Positions 1 through 34,621 of a stretch of 64,000 bases of DNA are shown here, piece by piece. The notes below the pieces were generated by a model that ran no database searches, was not told the origin of the DNA, and saw only the letters and a program-made list of their open reading frames with translations. Numbering within the stretch: the stretch's first letter is position 1; each line of letters opens with the position of its first letter. Made by a program: the position numbers and the translations under genes. This stretch comes from Eleginops maclovinus (taxonomy: Eukaryota; Chordata; Actinopteri; Perciformes; Eleginopidae): assembly GCF_036324505.1 (NCBI RefSeq), contig NC_086363.1, positions 12,228,653 through 12,292,652 of the forward strand, in the 5' to 3' direction.

Positions 1-1298
1 TGATACTGCAATTAGTTGCCCATTTGATGGTCAGTTAAATCCAGAAATGTGCATAAATGTAAAGGGTCTCCATATATTTTCAAATATAGGACGGCTAAAA
101 TGTTATATGAAAGATATTCTGTCTAAGGGTTGGCTTAATAATAATATCAGTTGTAACTAATAAATGCTGCTTGGACTGTTAACCTATTTCCAAAACAATG
201 CAGTTCTTATCCGGATATAAACCCAAAAGAAAAAGTTTGAGGTCCTGTTTTAAAATAATCTTTTCTATCCTACATCATACTTCTTCCCAGACCATATTCA
301 ACAAATCAATGTTCCTCTATTTTTATGAAAAGCTGTCAATATAATCAGACATATACAGAATCTATTTTTAAAGTCACCCGAAGAAGATTGAGTGGGAACG
401 ACCTGTGGATGACAGGGGATGAATTGTTGCCAGGAAGAGTGTAGTGGATGTAGGTGTGGGGGAGCATGTGTGTATTCTATGCGTCATGGGGAGTATTGAT
501 GGGCGGCACATGGTTGTGTAGAAAGATAAAACGGACACGAGAGGCTCACAAAGCACTTAACGCTGCCAACAAAACATACAAACTCAATTCACTCCCACAC
601 TCGACACACATCCATACTTCCAGAGGCACTCGATATTTTCCATTTCTGTACATTAAGAGACTAAAATGGAATCTGTGGAAAGAAAAAGTAATAACCAAAT
701 ATATTTTATTAGCATGAAATGGAAGAGTGCTGTTCCAAGTGTTTTTATTTAAACCTATGTGTGTATGAAGCTTTAATTATCATCAGCCTAAAAAGTGACG
801 GAATAAAAAAGTTATAACATTTATGGTTCTGTGAGGTTGGCACTACACTGGCCAGCTTTAACAGGTGAGTGCCTCGTTTATTTTACAGTAAGCAGACAGT
901 TAAACATGATGTTTTTGAAAGGCAAAATGCGAGCATTTATGGATTCAAGCAGAATTGTTTTATTAATTATACCAGCCAGTAAATGTTGTACTCTATTTCA
1001 TCGATGCTTTTAATTAAGTTTTGGATATTTTGGACTGCAACGCTTAAAGTTAGCTATTGTTATTGTCCTTCCAAGGGACGGGCGCTGTGCCCTCCCCGTA
1101 ACATTTTAAAGTGATGCCAGAAAACAATATTTGTGTTTGTAAAAAAACTGTAGAATAACTTCAAAAATAAGAAAATTGTGTCAAATAGATCGGTAGACAG
1201 CAGACACAACTTTGTTTTTACGGAGCTCCGAATAAATAGGGGATCGATGTCCGGTCGGTCTGCCGGTGGACGATGCATCAGGATTTACAGCCCGCCCA

Positions 1299-1625
1299 CA
1301 CGGTTGCGTTGACGCTTAAAGCACCTTCCCATTCACTTTGAATGGGGTGACGTCAAGCGTTGCCGAACTGCATTGTGGTTCCGTTGCTTCGCTTCGGCTC
1401 TGTTGTTCACGGTGAAAGTTGAGAAAAAAGTTCAATTTTTTAAGCGTTCACGGAAGCGCCAGCCAATCAAATCCTTCGTATGCAATATGCCAGTACAAGC
1501 GCTAGCCAATCAAACCGCATGTATGTGTTACCGGGGCGGGAGATTAATGTGATTGGTTGTTGGTCGCGTTAACCCCAAGTGCCAGACATGCCCACCGGCA
1601 AGCGTCAACACAATGGAACCGTGTG
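1299..1625. mobile_element. non-autonomous DNA transposon (TIR element)
   Basis: The ends are imperfect inverted copies. The left end reads cacggttgcgttgacgctt and the right end is the complement of aagcgtcaacacaatggaac cgtg. The inside is GC-richer than the intron around it and contains repeated CCAATCA-type motifs (1461-1520). There is no transposase frame. Family not identified; boundaries approximate. Confidence 0.55.
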
Positions 1626-2118
1626 TACGCTGTGTTACACTTAAGCTGTGATTTCTGAATTAGATTGTTGCTTTTACTCTCTTCTTGTTTGTAAAGAAGC
1701 CGTAACTCTGGATTTATTTGTTGTTTGAGGTGCGATATATGACTCAGCCGCTTTAGGACATCAAGAAGCTATTGATTCCCGCTTTGCTCTAATGCATTAT
1801 TTTTCGCGGGAAAGTGGGCGGGGTTGTAATTTTGGCCTGAAGTGACGTTAGTGTCCTCATACTTTATTTTTTTCTTCGAAAAACATAACATTAATGTGAA
1901 GCTAATCCTAATCTGCAAGTGTGCAAACATACACATTTTTTTGAATAAAATAAAACTTGCGCATAACTCCAAGGTCAAATCTGACTTTCAGCAATGACGC
2001 TTCTTAAAGGTCTAAATGTTGCATCTATTCGTTATGTTTTTTCTTTACAGTAAGACAGTGTTATGGTTGCATTTCCTTGTTTAATTTTAGAGTGTCCACC
2101 ATTCTTCCTGCTCCTCTG

Positions 2119-2242
<124 letters not shown>

Positions 2243-2970
2243 TTGCGCATATGTGTTTATGTGTCTAGACTTGGTTGTGACCTTGGAGGATGAAATGGTC
2301 TTGAAGTGATGCCTGCTGCTCCCGGACGGAATTTTACAGACGACGTGATCGCCATCTTTAGTGTGTGTGTGTGTGTGTGTGTAGGGACTTTGTGGCCATG
2401 CGTTGGTACATCTGTGTGTTGTTGTGGGGCGGAGAGATGCAGAAAGAAAGGTGGGGGGGGAGGAATTGGCATGCAGGGCAATGTGGCCTCCTTTGTGACG
2501 GAAAACGGGACATTTTAGCCAAATTAAAATAGGAGGAAATCCAAAAGGAAACTAGATTATGACACGGTTTGATGATGATGTTGCGTGCTTTTGTTTCTGA
2601 TGAAGATGGATTTTGTTTTTTTATTTAAAAAAAAATAAAGACAGGATGAAGTTATGCAATACCGTTTTGATCTGCTGGTGTGTATGTGTGTGTGTGAGAG
2701 ATGTACCAGGCTTAGCACTGTCTAAAAGCTGTTTTGCATTAGTTGCCTTCACTCACACCCGCTTTCAAACACACACACACACCGCTGGGATGGGCAGAGG
2801 GATGAATGGATGGATTTGCATAGAAAAAACAAACCCTTATCATAATGCTGGGTTTACCACGTTACACGCCGTCTCTGTTTTTGTCATATATACATATTTC
2901 CATTTTAGTTTTTCTGAATCTGCAATGATGTTGTGCTGTAAATCACACTAATCAATAATCTCTCCTTCAG

Positions 2971-25198
<22,228 letters not shown>

Positions 25199-27163
25199 CT
25201 GCACGCAGGTAATAATAATAATAGTAAGGCATCATTATTATTATTATTATTCACGGTGAAAGTGCTGGAGGTCTTTGAGTGAACCATTTATATCAGGACC
25301 GCAAAAAGTCTATGTATTTTCTGTTGTACACTCAAGACTCACCTGTTTCCGCTGCATCTTGGTTATTGAAATTTAACAAAACAGGGTTCATACTTAAAAT
25401 AGTTAAGCCTATTTGAAGCAAATGTAATTGCAGGATTTTTTTGTATGTTACCTGATGATTGAACCTAATTGTAACTCGCTTTGGATAAAAGCGTCAAATT
25501 CTTTCTATATTTATTCTTTATTAACAATAAAACATATATTTACTAAACTCATGAGAAATACTGATGGATAAAATAGAAAAACGTGTGAAATAATACATTA
25601 ATAAAAATGTAAATCGAAAAATGAAGGGGAAAGAGAAAAAAATATTACAGAAAAGATGCTATTCTATCATTTATAAATGATTAATAAAATGATGTCAGCT
25701 AAACACAACGTAATGTTAGCAGTAGGATACATAAAGTGGTTAATTTATGAAAAATGGTGGAACAAATAATCCCACACATGAAGCTACTAAACCATCAGCT
25801 ATCATGAAACATGAAAAGATTTGAAAGAAAAAGGAATATTACATTTAGGGAAGGGAGGCAGTGACTGATGGAGTACAAAGGACATATTTTGAGTAGGAAA
25901 ATTGATGTCATCCCACCACCCCAGCTCACTGCCCCCACCTCTGTCCTCCCAGAGCTGAAGGATCCATCGTGACTGTTTCCTCCGTTGACGTCGAACGACC
26001 TCCATCACCCTACGACAACCGACCCTGACTGACTGAAGAGGAGGAGGAGAGGAAGGAGAGCTGGAATAACGGGAAGGAGGAGGGGTAGACAAAACGGAGA
26101 GAAGTCTCTAACCTCTTCCCTGTCGATCGTTCTTACATTTCTGTGGTGCATCTGAATCCCTCACTCCAAAAACGTGAAAAACAAAAAAAAATTACAACTT
26201 CCGAGGGAACAAAAAAAAGAACCACTTTGTTAGCTTAACATTTGTAGCGTGTTTTTATTTTTTTAATAGTGTTTTTTTTTCTTTTAACTGTTTTACAAAA
26301 AGAGAGGTAGTGTGTCTGTCATAGTGTGTCAACTCAAAAGCTAAAGGGACGCACCGATAACCTGTCCTGACAAAATTGATTCAACATATTGATTATTTCT
26401 CCAAAGGTTTTCAGATGAAGAGGTACTGGCAATCACCAATCAAGAATGCTTTTTATCTTCATCCATTTTTTTCTAAAAGGAATTAATACGACGCTAACGC
26501 TTTGTTCTTTTTTTTTGTACTGTGGAGAAGTGTAATTGGTGCATTCCTTAGAAAAAACGTTGTGTTTAAATTACAGCTCCCTCTCTCACTGATTGTGGTG
26601 TAAATGGAGAGGGACATAATGTAACAAAGCACTTAAATATTTAACAGTAACAAGTAAGAACTTCCCTTTTGATTTCTAAACTTTTTGCAACAAAGTCAAA
26701 CAGTCTTACTCATAAAATCACTTTCACAGTAGAATGACAGTCGTGTCACGTTATCACACTTTATCACTACCATTTCTAAAAAAAAAAAAAAGTTGGGAGC
26801 TGTAACTTAAACTATCGCAGTAAAACCAATCAACAAGGTTTTCTTTCCAATGTTTATGATTGTGTCTCGTTTTTCTGTAAGTATAGTTATTATTCATCCA
26901 CATTCCTTGTGTTTTGACTGGCTGCTGAGTGAGTTCATTTTCAGTTAAATCACTTCAATCTAAGAGAATTCACGTTTTACCATTCACCGTGGACGGAAAA
27001 GAAAATGAACATTTCTTAAATGCGACGCCAGACAGGTGGAATTCATTCCTTGTGATATATTTGTAAGTTTTACAGTATTTAAGAATGCATTTTTACAAAA
27101 TTGACTGAAAATGAACTGACTTTAAAAGCTGGCGTATACAACTCTCTGTACAGTAAAAATAAA
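25199..27163 (+). other. epb41l2: epb41l2 3' UTR, probably with an intron 25209-25952
   Basis: Ten bases after the stop comes cag|gtaata. At 25952 there is a strong acceptor (acctctgtcctcccag). A UTR intron between them would leave the junction about 10 nt past the stop, too close to trigger nonsense-mediated decay. AATAAA at 27158-27163 may end this form. Confidence 0.5.
27158..27163 (+). terminator. possible epb41l2 polyadenylation signal
   Basis: AATAAA about 2 kb past the stop codon; one of at least two plausible signals (see also 29182). Confidence 0.4.
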
Positions 27164-29181
27164 GGTTATTAGACGGGATGCAGCTTTTGGTTCGCTAAAT
27201 GCTCTCCCTGGGCCCACCCACTCTACGACACTAGCCATTCCTATTGGGCCGCAGGGAAGCAAGGGAGCAGTCATTTGATTGGGAGAGAGGACCAGTGAAC
27301 TGAAAGCTAATTGGGAGATAGAGGTGGGGCTGTGTAGTGCCAACTAACAACTTTGGGAAAATAAACGTAAAGCATATTGGCCTTTACTCTCTGACAAGGA
27401 CATGTTTCTCCAATTGTTTGCTATTTTAATTCTTTTTGGACAATGTCTAATACAAACCCTGCAAACTAAGCACAGGTACCAAAAGGAAGATAAACATAAA
27501 GTGAAAAGCAGTCCAAAATTCAAATTTATTTTTGCCAATTTTGCAGCATTTTGTCGTCAGTGTGTACTTAATTTCACTCCCAGCATAAAAAGCCAACAAA
27601 CCCTGCTAGATAAAATGAGATCGGGGATTTAATTGAGCATGGTTTCACACATTTTTATCCTAAGCGAGTCTAGATGGAAGCTAATGTGCTTGATTGGTTT
27701 GAGAGTGTGTAGATACAGATTATCCTACAGTACGTCTAGATAACAATCTCAACGGCGGCTTCTGTTGTAACTGTTTCACCGCAACCAAAATATTCTTCAG
27801 CAGTAAAGCGATTTTTGTATGTTCCTGACCTATTTCACAGTTGCCCGTACACCACAAACAGACACAGTTACAACCAAACAGTAAAATGCAGCTTAAAGGG
27901 AAACGTATCTGAGGTTTTAAGTGCTCTTGAAAGCCTTGAATCCCATGATATTTTATTCAGTTTTTGGTGTTAATTTAGGCCAAATGTTCCACAAAATTGT
28001 TGTGACTGTGTAAATATTGGTGGCATTAAATGGGATAGAGCAAGGGGTCGACAAATATTCTTGTTGTGAGTTGCGGAAAAACAAAAACAAATCCTCCTGA
28101 AATGTACCTGGTTTTAAACTAAGAAGTGTCGGATTAATTTGGAAACACTCCCGACTAACTGGACATAGAGGCGTTTTGAATTAGAGACTTTTATCTTTTT
28201 GTATTTAGGAAATATTAACACACAATCTCCACATACCACTGGATTGAGTGGTAACGGCCGCCTGGGCTTTCTATTGGTCTGACCTTTTTTATGCAGTTAA
28301 ATAGCATTCCAAATGAGGGGGAAACTTTAACATTAAATCCTCATGCAATGTCACAAAGCGGCAGAAAAACATTTTGTAAAAACTATTAAACCGTGAAACA
28401 CTAGGCAGCTTTGGAAACCTTCACTATCAAAAACAATCACACTTTGAAAAAGGATTCGCTGGTATCACAACGGCGTTATTTGTAGATTTGCTTATAATTT
28501 CTTGTCTTATCTCTGTGAAATTGATGTACTTGGGATTTAATGGCGCCCTGTCTGATATTCTTAATATTGTCTCAGTGTTTGTGACATTGAAGGAACACAC
28601 CACTACAAGCCACCCTTTATTTTTTTGTACTTCTAGCCCGGGTTTGACCTCTTTTTCAGGGGTTCTGGGCTCTTTTAACCAATCACCGGAGCTTTGGGGT
28701 GGCTGCGGGGGCTGGTTTTCCAAAATGTGGACATTTTATTTGACGTTTATTAAAGAAAGAATCGTCTCAAGTAACTTTATTAACAGTAAAAACAAACTGA
28801 AGTTATCAGTAGTTACAGTGGCTGCTCCGTACAAACATGGTAACAGAAAGATTTTATTGATAAGATCCAGTCAAAACAAAGTATGTGTTGTGTATGAGGC
28901 TGAAGTAGATAAATGGAAATTACCTTAACAGTTTTATCTCATGCTTTTTACCACAGATTTGACAGTTTTGATAAAACCAGCATCATTTTGTATTTCAGTG
29001 ACTTAAAAACTCAAAAGGAAAAACTTTGCATTAAAAAACCCACTTTGGAAAACCAGCCACAGCTGCTTCATTGTTCTCTCTTTAGCCAACCAATGATCAT
29101 CAGTAGGGTTTTTCTATCTAGCAGCTTATTGTCTTGTGTCTCCCCCACGCACAGCCACTCCTCCCCTGTGTAACACTGTTT
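27164..29181 (+). other. possible extended 3' UTR or downstream DNA
   Basis: AT-rich with no coding exon. Includes repeat-like sequence at about 27195-27345 and an inverted repeat pair (28710-28730 and 29039-29058). Confidence 0.4.
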
Positions 29182-29187
29182 AAATAA
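29182..29187 (+). terminator. possible distal polyadenylation signal
   Basis: AATAAA followed by a T/G-rich stretch (gaaatctgtttgtcacattt), the downstream context expected of a real poly(A) site. Confidence 0.4.
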
Positions 29188-29692
29188 AGGATTGTTATAC
29201 TCTGAAATCTGTTTGTCACATTTTTTATTCATTCATAAATCAATTTGTTGTATAAAATGTAAATCCTGTATGTTAATTCTCATAAAACTGGTATCTTCGG
29301 CTCAGGTAGTCTTATAATGAAACATAAGTGTACAATAATACAAAAATAATGATCTTTTCAGAGTGTGAAATTTATACTAATGCAGCTATATGATGCCTTT
29401 AGCTTCATAACGATGACAGAGCAGGTAATATTCCAGATTACCATGAGGGATTAAAAAAAACTGTTGTCATCACAAATCTTTTTCAGTGTTAATGTTTTTT
29501 CTTAAGGCGCTTCAACATTCATCATCTTAAGGCACTTTGATGGCTGCGATAAAGTCTCTTCCTGATAGATTTGATAATTATCACACTGATTTGCAGAGAT
29601 GTCCGTGCAATCGGACAGAAAAGTCATTATTTCAGAAGGTTTAGGTCATGTGTGTGTGCGTGTGTGTGTGTGTGTGCGCGCGCGTGCGCGCG
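29188..29692. other. intergenic, no recognised feature
   Basis: AT-rich sequence ending in a mixed GT/GC alternating tract (29650-29692) that abuts a transposon. Confidence 0.6.
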
Positions 29693-29955
29693 CAGGGCCG
29701 GTTCTTCCTACAGGCCATCAAGGTGACCGCCTAGGGCGCCAAATTGGCGGGGGGCGCCCCCTAGTGGCGCCCTTAAGCACACATCTTTGTTTTAACAGCA
29801 TTGATTAACGAATTTTTTTTTTTTTTAAAGCATGGGATATAAAACCCTCATTGAATTAAATGAACATGCCCCAACCCATATTTCGAGATTTTGCGCCCCC
29901 CCCCCGCAAAATCTCAAAATCGCCTAGGGCAGCCAATGGGCTAGAACCGGCCCTG
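29693..29955. mobile_element. short TIR element, hAT-like
   Basis: Ends are inverted copies: left cagggccggttct, right agaaccggccctg. 263 bp and no transposase. The CAGGG terminus is typical of hAT families. It lies in a GT/GC alternating tract, so target duplications cannot be read cleanly. Confidence 0.75.
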
Positions 29956-30435
29956 TGTGTGTGGTCAGGTGATTCAGTTCTACCCAACACTCCTTCTCCT
30001 CCGGTGTGCACTTCTGTTTATATCCCGGTAGATGGCGCTTCTGTTTTGCACCTCCACATCCGCCTCAACTGGAAAAAATGAGAAGAAATGTTAGCACGTT
30101 GAAACATAAAATCACGGACACAATACAAAACAGACGGATTATAGTCCTCATAAGACACTTGTTGTTCAACGTTTTTTATTGCATACATGTGGTAACACTG
30201 AGTATTTACTGCTTTAGTCATAGGCCTAGACCGTTACAGCCCTTTTTCCCTTCGGTTCATTGCTTTCACTATTGTTTAAAACTTTGCCAAATGACTAATT
30301 AGCTAACAATGTATGTCATCATCATCACTACAATCATCACATTATAAAGGCGGCCATCTTTTATGTCTGAAAAGTCGTTGATATTATGTTTTTAATTACC
30401 AAGGAAAGAGCTTTGGGAAACGCTCCATTCCATTG

Positions 30436-30447
30436 TGCGCATGCGCA
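30436..30447. promoter_or_regulatory. perfect NRF1-type palindrome
   Basis: TGCGCATGCGCA, the consensus NRF1 site typical of CpG promoters, in otherwise AT-rich DNA. Possible donors follow on the + strand (cag|gtgtga at 30475, cag|gtaaag at 30488). No coding gene assigned. Confidence 0.55.
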
Positions 30448-30800
30448 GTGTCACTACTCGTCCTCATCACCCACAGGTGTGACAGCAGGTAAAGAAAACA
30501 TTGTGTAAATCAATGTCAAAACTTACCATTAAGAAAATGAAAATATATATAAATTGTTCCCATTCATAAGCTGCCCTAGAAACTCGTGCTAGCTAACTTA
30601 CTTTAATATACTGTTTCGATAGCGGAAATCCACTTAGCTAGCGTAGTCAACAAAGTTATTTTACTTTGATATTGCTATACAGCTAAGCTAACTCGGAAAA
30701 CGTATACAATGTTTTCAACTTTTCACATTTTAGAGCTTACATATTTAACTAGGATTATGCTGTTCGCTTCCTGTTGCTGAAAATAGTTTTGTTTTATCAG

Positions 30801-30915
30801 GAAGTTGAAAGAAAAGGCGTGTGTTGCAGAGTTTCACCTGTGGATCGGGAAAGGATTGATTTCTTGCAAAAAATCTACCGGGCAGAGGGAGCTAGGAGGA
30901 CCACCATATTACTGA
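30801..30915 (+). other. candidate exon of unknown + strand transcript
   Basis: Acceptor ttttgttttatcag and consensus donor ga|gtaagt enclose 115 nt that is open in one frame (EVERKGVCCRVSPVDRERID, then FLQKIYRAEGARRTTILL). It could equally be a 5' UTR exon or part of a lncRNA. No homologue recognised. Confidence 0.4.
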
Positions 30916-31010
30916 GTAAGTTTATAGTAAAAGTGCGTTAACGTGCTAGCTCACGCATCAATTGACAACCTGAAATGCAGCTTTAGGCTCTATCTTATGG
31001 TGATTTTAAT

Positions 31011-31207
31011 TACTGGACGACCGATGCAGCCATGTTTCTTATAAAGTCAGTTAAATACTGAAGTCTTAAAGAGAAATTCGTATAGTTAGTAACAAACAAT
31101 AAGCTCCTTTACTGGACGACCGATGCAGCCATGTTTCTTATAAAGTCAGTTAAATACTGAAGTCTTAAAGAGAAATTCGTATAGTTAGTAACAAACAATA
31201 AGCTCCT
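31011..31207. repeat. 99-bp tandem duplication
   Basis: 31011-31108 and 31110-31207 are the same sequence as far as I can read by eye, starting tactggacgaccgatgcagc and ending aacaaacaataagctcct. Near-identity implies a recent duplication. Confidence 0.95.
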
Positions 31208-32223
31208 AGTCTAAGATAACACTGGTCGTAGGCCTAATTGATTATCATTTCCCTGAGAATAAACAGCAGACACACTTTCTAGTTTTACTACATGGTCATT
31301 GGAGAACTTAATCTTTAAAAACAGGTCACAAAATACTTAATAAAATGCGTATGGGATTAAATTGCCAGCTCCTTTATTATGCCTTTCCAAAAAATGTATT
31401 GAATACACCTTATTTATTTAGAGGGCTGCACACCATATACATCAGGGCACACTGTGTGCTGACATACTGTACGGCTGCAGTCCTTTTTTAAACAGAATGT
31501 TGGGCTAATTGTAAGAAAGTCTCCAGGAAAGTTATCTTCACTTTCACATATCCTGTACTAGTCGGAGCGGATTATTTTGGTACACCTATAACCTTTGCAG
31601 AATGTCTTGATGACTGAGCATCTGTATGTTGTGTCAAAGCAAAGCGCAAAGGGGTCAAGTTCAAAACAACGCTTGTTATCAGAGCACGTACACACAGATG
31701 AAAGAGGAGCAATTTCTCCAATGTGTGTGTTTGATGCTCTGACCCTCTGTATTTTTCACACACTCGCATGTAAACACACACAAATAGCGGCCACTAATCA
31801 AATCAGTGATCTGGTCTTCAGTCATACTTAGTTCCGTCAAATAAATGTCACTTTGCCAAGTTGTTTTTCCTCTTCTTGTAGCCTGTTTTGGATCTTTTTC
31901 ATTATTTAGAGTGTAGCTTGTTTTCAGGGCCTCGAGACATTTTTCTACATGACTTGAGATGTCGGGTATTGTAAAAAAAAAAACGACTCGCTCATGAAAC
32001 CTCTACAGCACAGAGTTGCTTGTCTGAGTGTGTTTGCAGAAAGTATGGTGCACTTCATATATTATTTTGCTGAGGATTCTGGTATGAAATGAAAATATGT
32101 TCTTGATATTGGACTGAGATATAGTGGTAGTTTTAGTGATTTATAGCATGCTATTAAACCTCCCCCCTTGGAGTACACTTTTATGTAGAAATCCTTTCAA
32201 TGTGTTGATGCGTTTATTTATAG
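31208..32223. other. intergenic or intronic, no recognised feature
   Basis: AT-rich. A good acceptor (cctcttcttgtag at 31880) lacks a matching exon. Confidence 0.4.
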
Positions 32224-32273
32224 TTTGCGTAGCCCCGGAGAAAGACACGTCCATTCTGCCTCACAGCACCATG
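32224..32273 (+). other. candidate exon of unknown + strand transcript
   Basis: Acceptor gtttatttatag, donor atg|gtaaat. 50 nt that stays open when joined in phase to the 30801-30915 segment (CVAPEKDTSILPHSTM). It overlaps no known gene. Confidence 0.3.
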
Positions 32274-32339
32274 GTAAATATAACATTAGCAAGAGATGTG
32301 GACCTGGCTTAGACATTTAAAGTTAATGACGATGCCTAC

Positions 32340-32527
32340 CCTGTCTGAGTTTCCAGCTGAGGTAGACGATCAGTTGCAGCAGAAGCAGACAGACCGACAG
32401 GAACAGCAGCAGACCGAACAGCCAGAGAGGGAAAAAGCTATCTGTCTCTCTGTCTGTCTGCGCCACGGTCTGTCGAAGGAGCAGAGCCAAATCAGCCCAG
32501 GGGCCGCTCAGCACCTCCATCCTGCTG
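32340..32527 (-). CDS. smlr1: small leucine-rich single-pass membrane protein, smlr1-like exon
   Basis: Read on the minus strand: acceptor ttttcctcccatgcag, start ATG at 32520-32518 in good context (caggATGg), donor caGG|gtaggc at 32340/32339. It encodes MEVLSGPWADLALLLRQTVA, then a hydrophobic helix FFPLWLFGLLLFLSVCLLLL QLIVYL, then SWKLRQ. Human SMLR1, as I remember it, is about 107 residues with a similar N-terminus, membrane helix and LIAYF-IKL border, and lies between EPB41L2 and TMEM200A on the TMEM200A strand, exactly as here. The second exon was not found. If unspliced, the frame ends after GRHRH at 32323. Function unknown. It could be a chance leucine-rich frame, but synteny and splice sites argue against that. 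Confidence 0.5.
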
Positions 32528-33908
32528 CTGCATGGGAGGAAAACATTTTAAAAGAGGTTGCCAAATTAATGTGATTACATGATGAATGAGGCACAATCAG
32601 ATTGACACTCAGCAGTTATTAAGAGATGTGACAACCAAATGACTTCAAGGTTAAAACTGGGATTCAAGTCATAGCTTCTCACATATAAGACTTTGTTTTA
32701 ATAGCAAGTAAGTCAACGTTTCTTACACTTTTACGATATATATTACAGTTGTTATTATAATATAAAGTAAAAACAAACATAAACTGAGGTCTCTCGTTCA
32801 TGTTGACATATAATGTAGAAATTAGAAGAGTTGGTAACATGGTAGTACATCCTTTAAAGTACATTATAGTATTTTAAAGATTATACAGTAGCAAGAGTTA
32901 GCTTAGTTAAACAAAAACAATTATTTTAGAGTGTACTTTAAATCTACTTGAGTAATTAAAAACAAAAGTGATTGTAAAATAAAGAAAAAAGTCGCACACT
33001 TGCCCATTGTTTTTCTTAAAATCCCAAATCCATTTGCAATTTAAAGTGTGATGAATAAAATAAGGTAGGTGTAGTATATGCACATGAATCATACAATTAC
33101 CATTTCTGTTATTGGTTTTAATAGTGGTGACACAGGTATATGTATTTTCAATGGAATTGAGACTTTTAAACAATGCATTTAAAAAATGTGTGTGTGATGT
33201 TCGCTTACATTAGCACGCAGATCAGTTTGATTTGACCAATTGTGCATAATTAAAATATTCGGGGTTAAAAATGCATCATGCTAATTATCTCAACTCTATC
33301 TGTTTTTGCCAAGACATGTATGTCATTTCCTTTATGTATGAATTGAAACACAGAGTGAAAACGCCACTCTGAGTACCCCAAAACAAGTAGCTTCATTTAC
33401 AGGAAACATTGTGTAAATGATTTAAGGCACAGCAAAGACAGTTATGAGTATATTTCAAAAATCTACTTACAGTTTTCAGGTTCCCCAGTAGGACAGGTTT
33501 TGATGCAGGCAGTGATGAGCTACAGATGGCCACGGGATATTATCAGCGAGCTAATACATCGTGGTCCTGACAGCTGTTGGTACTGCAGTGGATTTGTATC
33601 AGTAGCCAGGAATTAAGTGGAGGTCAAAGGTGACGTGTTTGCGATGGCAGTCACATAACTTCAAGATTTAAAAGTTTTTAAATTCAGACAGCATCGGGGT
33701 GTCACATCAAGTCTCACCGCTGCAGGAAGCGAGATAATCCACAGAATAATTCCTTGGGGGAGAAGTATGGTGGGTTTAATCCAGAGGTAAAAGTAGGAAT
33801 TGTGATTCTCTCTGTCTCTCTATCTTTCTCTCCCCGTCCCTCTCTCTGGTTTGCAGAATCGCCCCTACTGTTGTTGTTGACGATGTGAACTTTGTTCTCT
33901 TTCAACAG
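32528..33908. other. intergenic, no recognised feature
   Basis: AT-rich with no convincing coding exon. Confidence 0.5.
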
Positions 33909-33950
33909 TCAAACCTTGTGATTGCTAAGAAGATTAGCTCTACTGGCCAG
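33909..33950 (+). other. candidate exon of unknown + strand transcript
   Basis: Strong acceptor (gttctctttcaacag) and donor cag|gtctga bound 42 nt, phase 0 and open: SNLVIAKKISSTGQ. Its phase matches the ATG ending the 32224-32273 segment. Confidence 0.35.
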
Positions 33951-34566
33951 GTCTGAGTGTGTGAATGTGTGTGAGTGTGTGTGTGTGTGATACAGTTCAG
34001 AGATGTATTGGTAGGGTTACTGCAGGTTAGGTGTCCTCAAAACAGTAAAATGTGCGTAAAATAAAGAGTTCTCTGTGTATGTGTGCTTTGGGAGCTTGAG
34101 TAATGTTTGGATCATTGAACCTTTAGACCTTTGCTCTCACTGTGTCATAAAACACACACCACTCACTGACACACACATTTCTCTCATCTCCCTGCCTTTT
34201 TCCCTTTGTCTACTTACCAACAGACACTTTGACACCTTTTTGATCAATGAATCTAATGAATACTTTTAAAAGAGCACTGATAGCATCAACCTTGACTGAG
34301 TTGTCAAAACAAAAAGGGAGAGGGGGGGACAATCAGTTTAACATTAAAGCTGTAATTTACTGTAACGTTACACCCAGTTGCAAGTCACATGAACACGTGA
34401 CTTCTAAAGTTGTTGAAAATGTTTTTAAAGCGTACAGATATTAAATCAAAGAACATTTTGTGGAAATGTTTAAAACTTGCAGTGGGAACGAGGTGTAAAC
34501 CCAGCATTGTCCTGTGTATCTACGATGAATCTCTTCATCTAAAAGTTGCTTAGTTTACTCCAACAG

Positions 34567-34621
34567 GCATGGAGCAACAGAATAATTCATTTGGGGTTGT
34601 GTATCAGACCACCTGGCGACT
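34567..34621 (+). other. candidate exon of unknown + strand transcript
   Basis: Acceptor gtttactccaacag and consensus donor ct|gtaagt. Two frames are open, one starting with ATG (MEQQNNSFGVVYQTTWR). No family recognised; may be non-coding. Confidence 0.35.
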
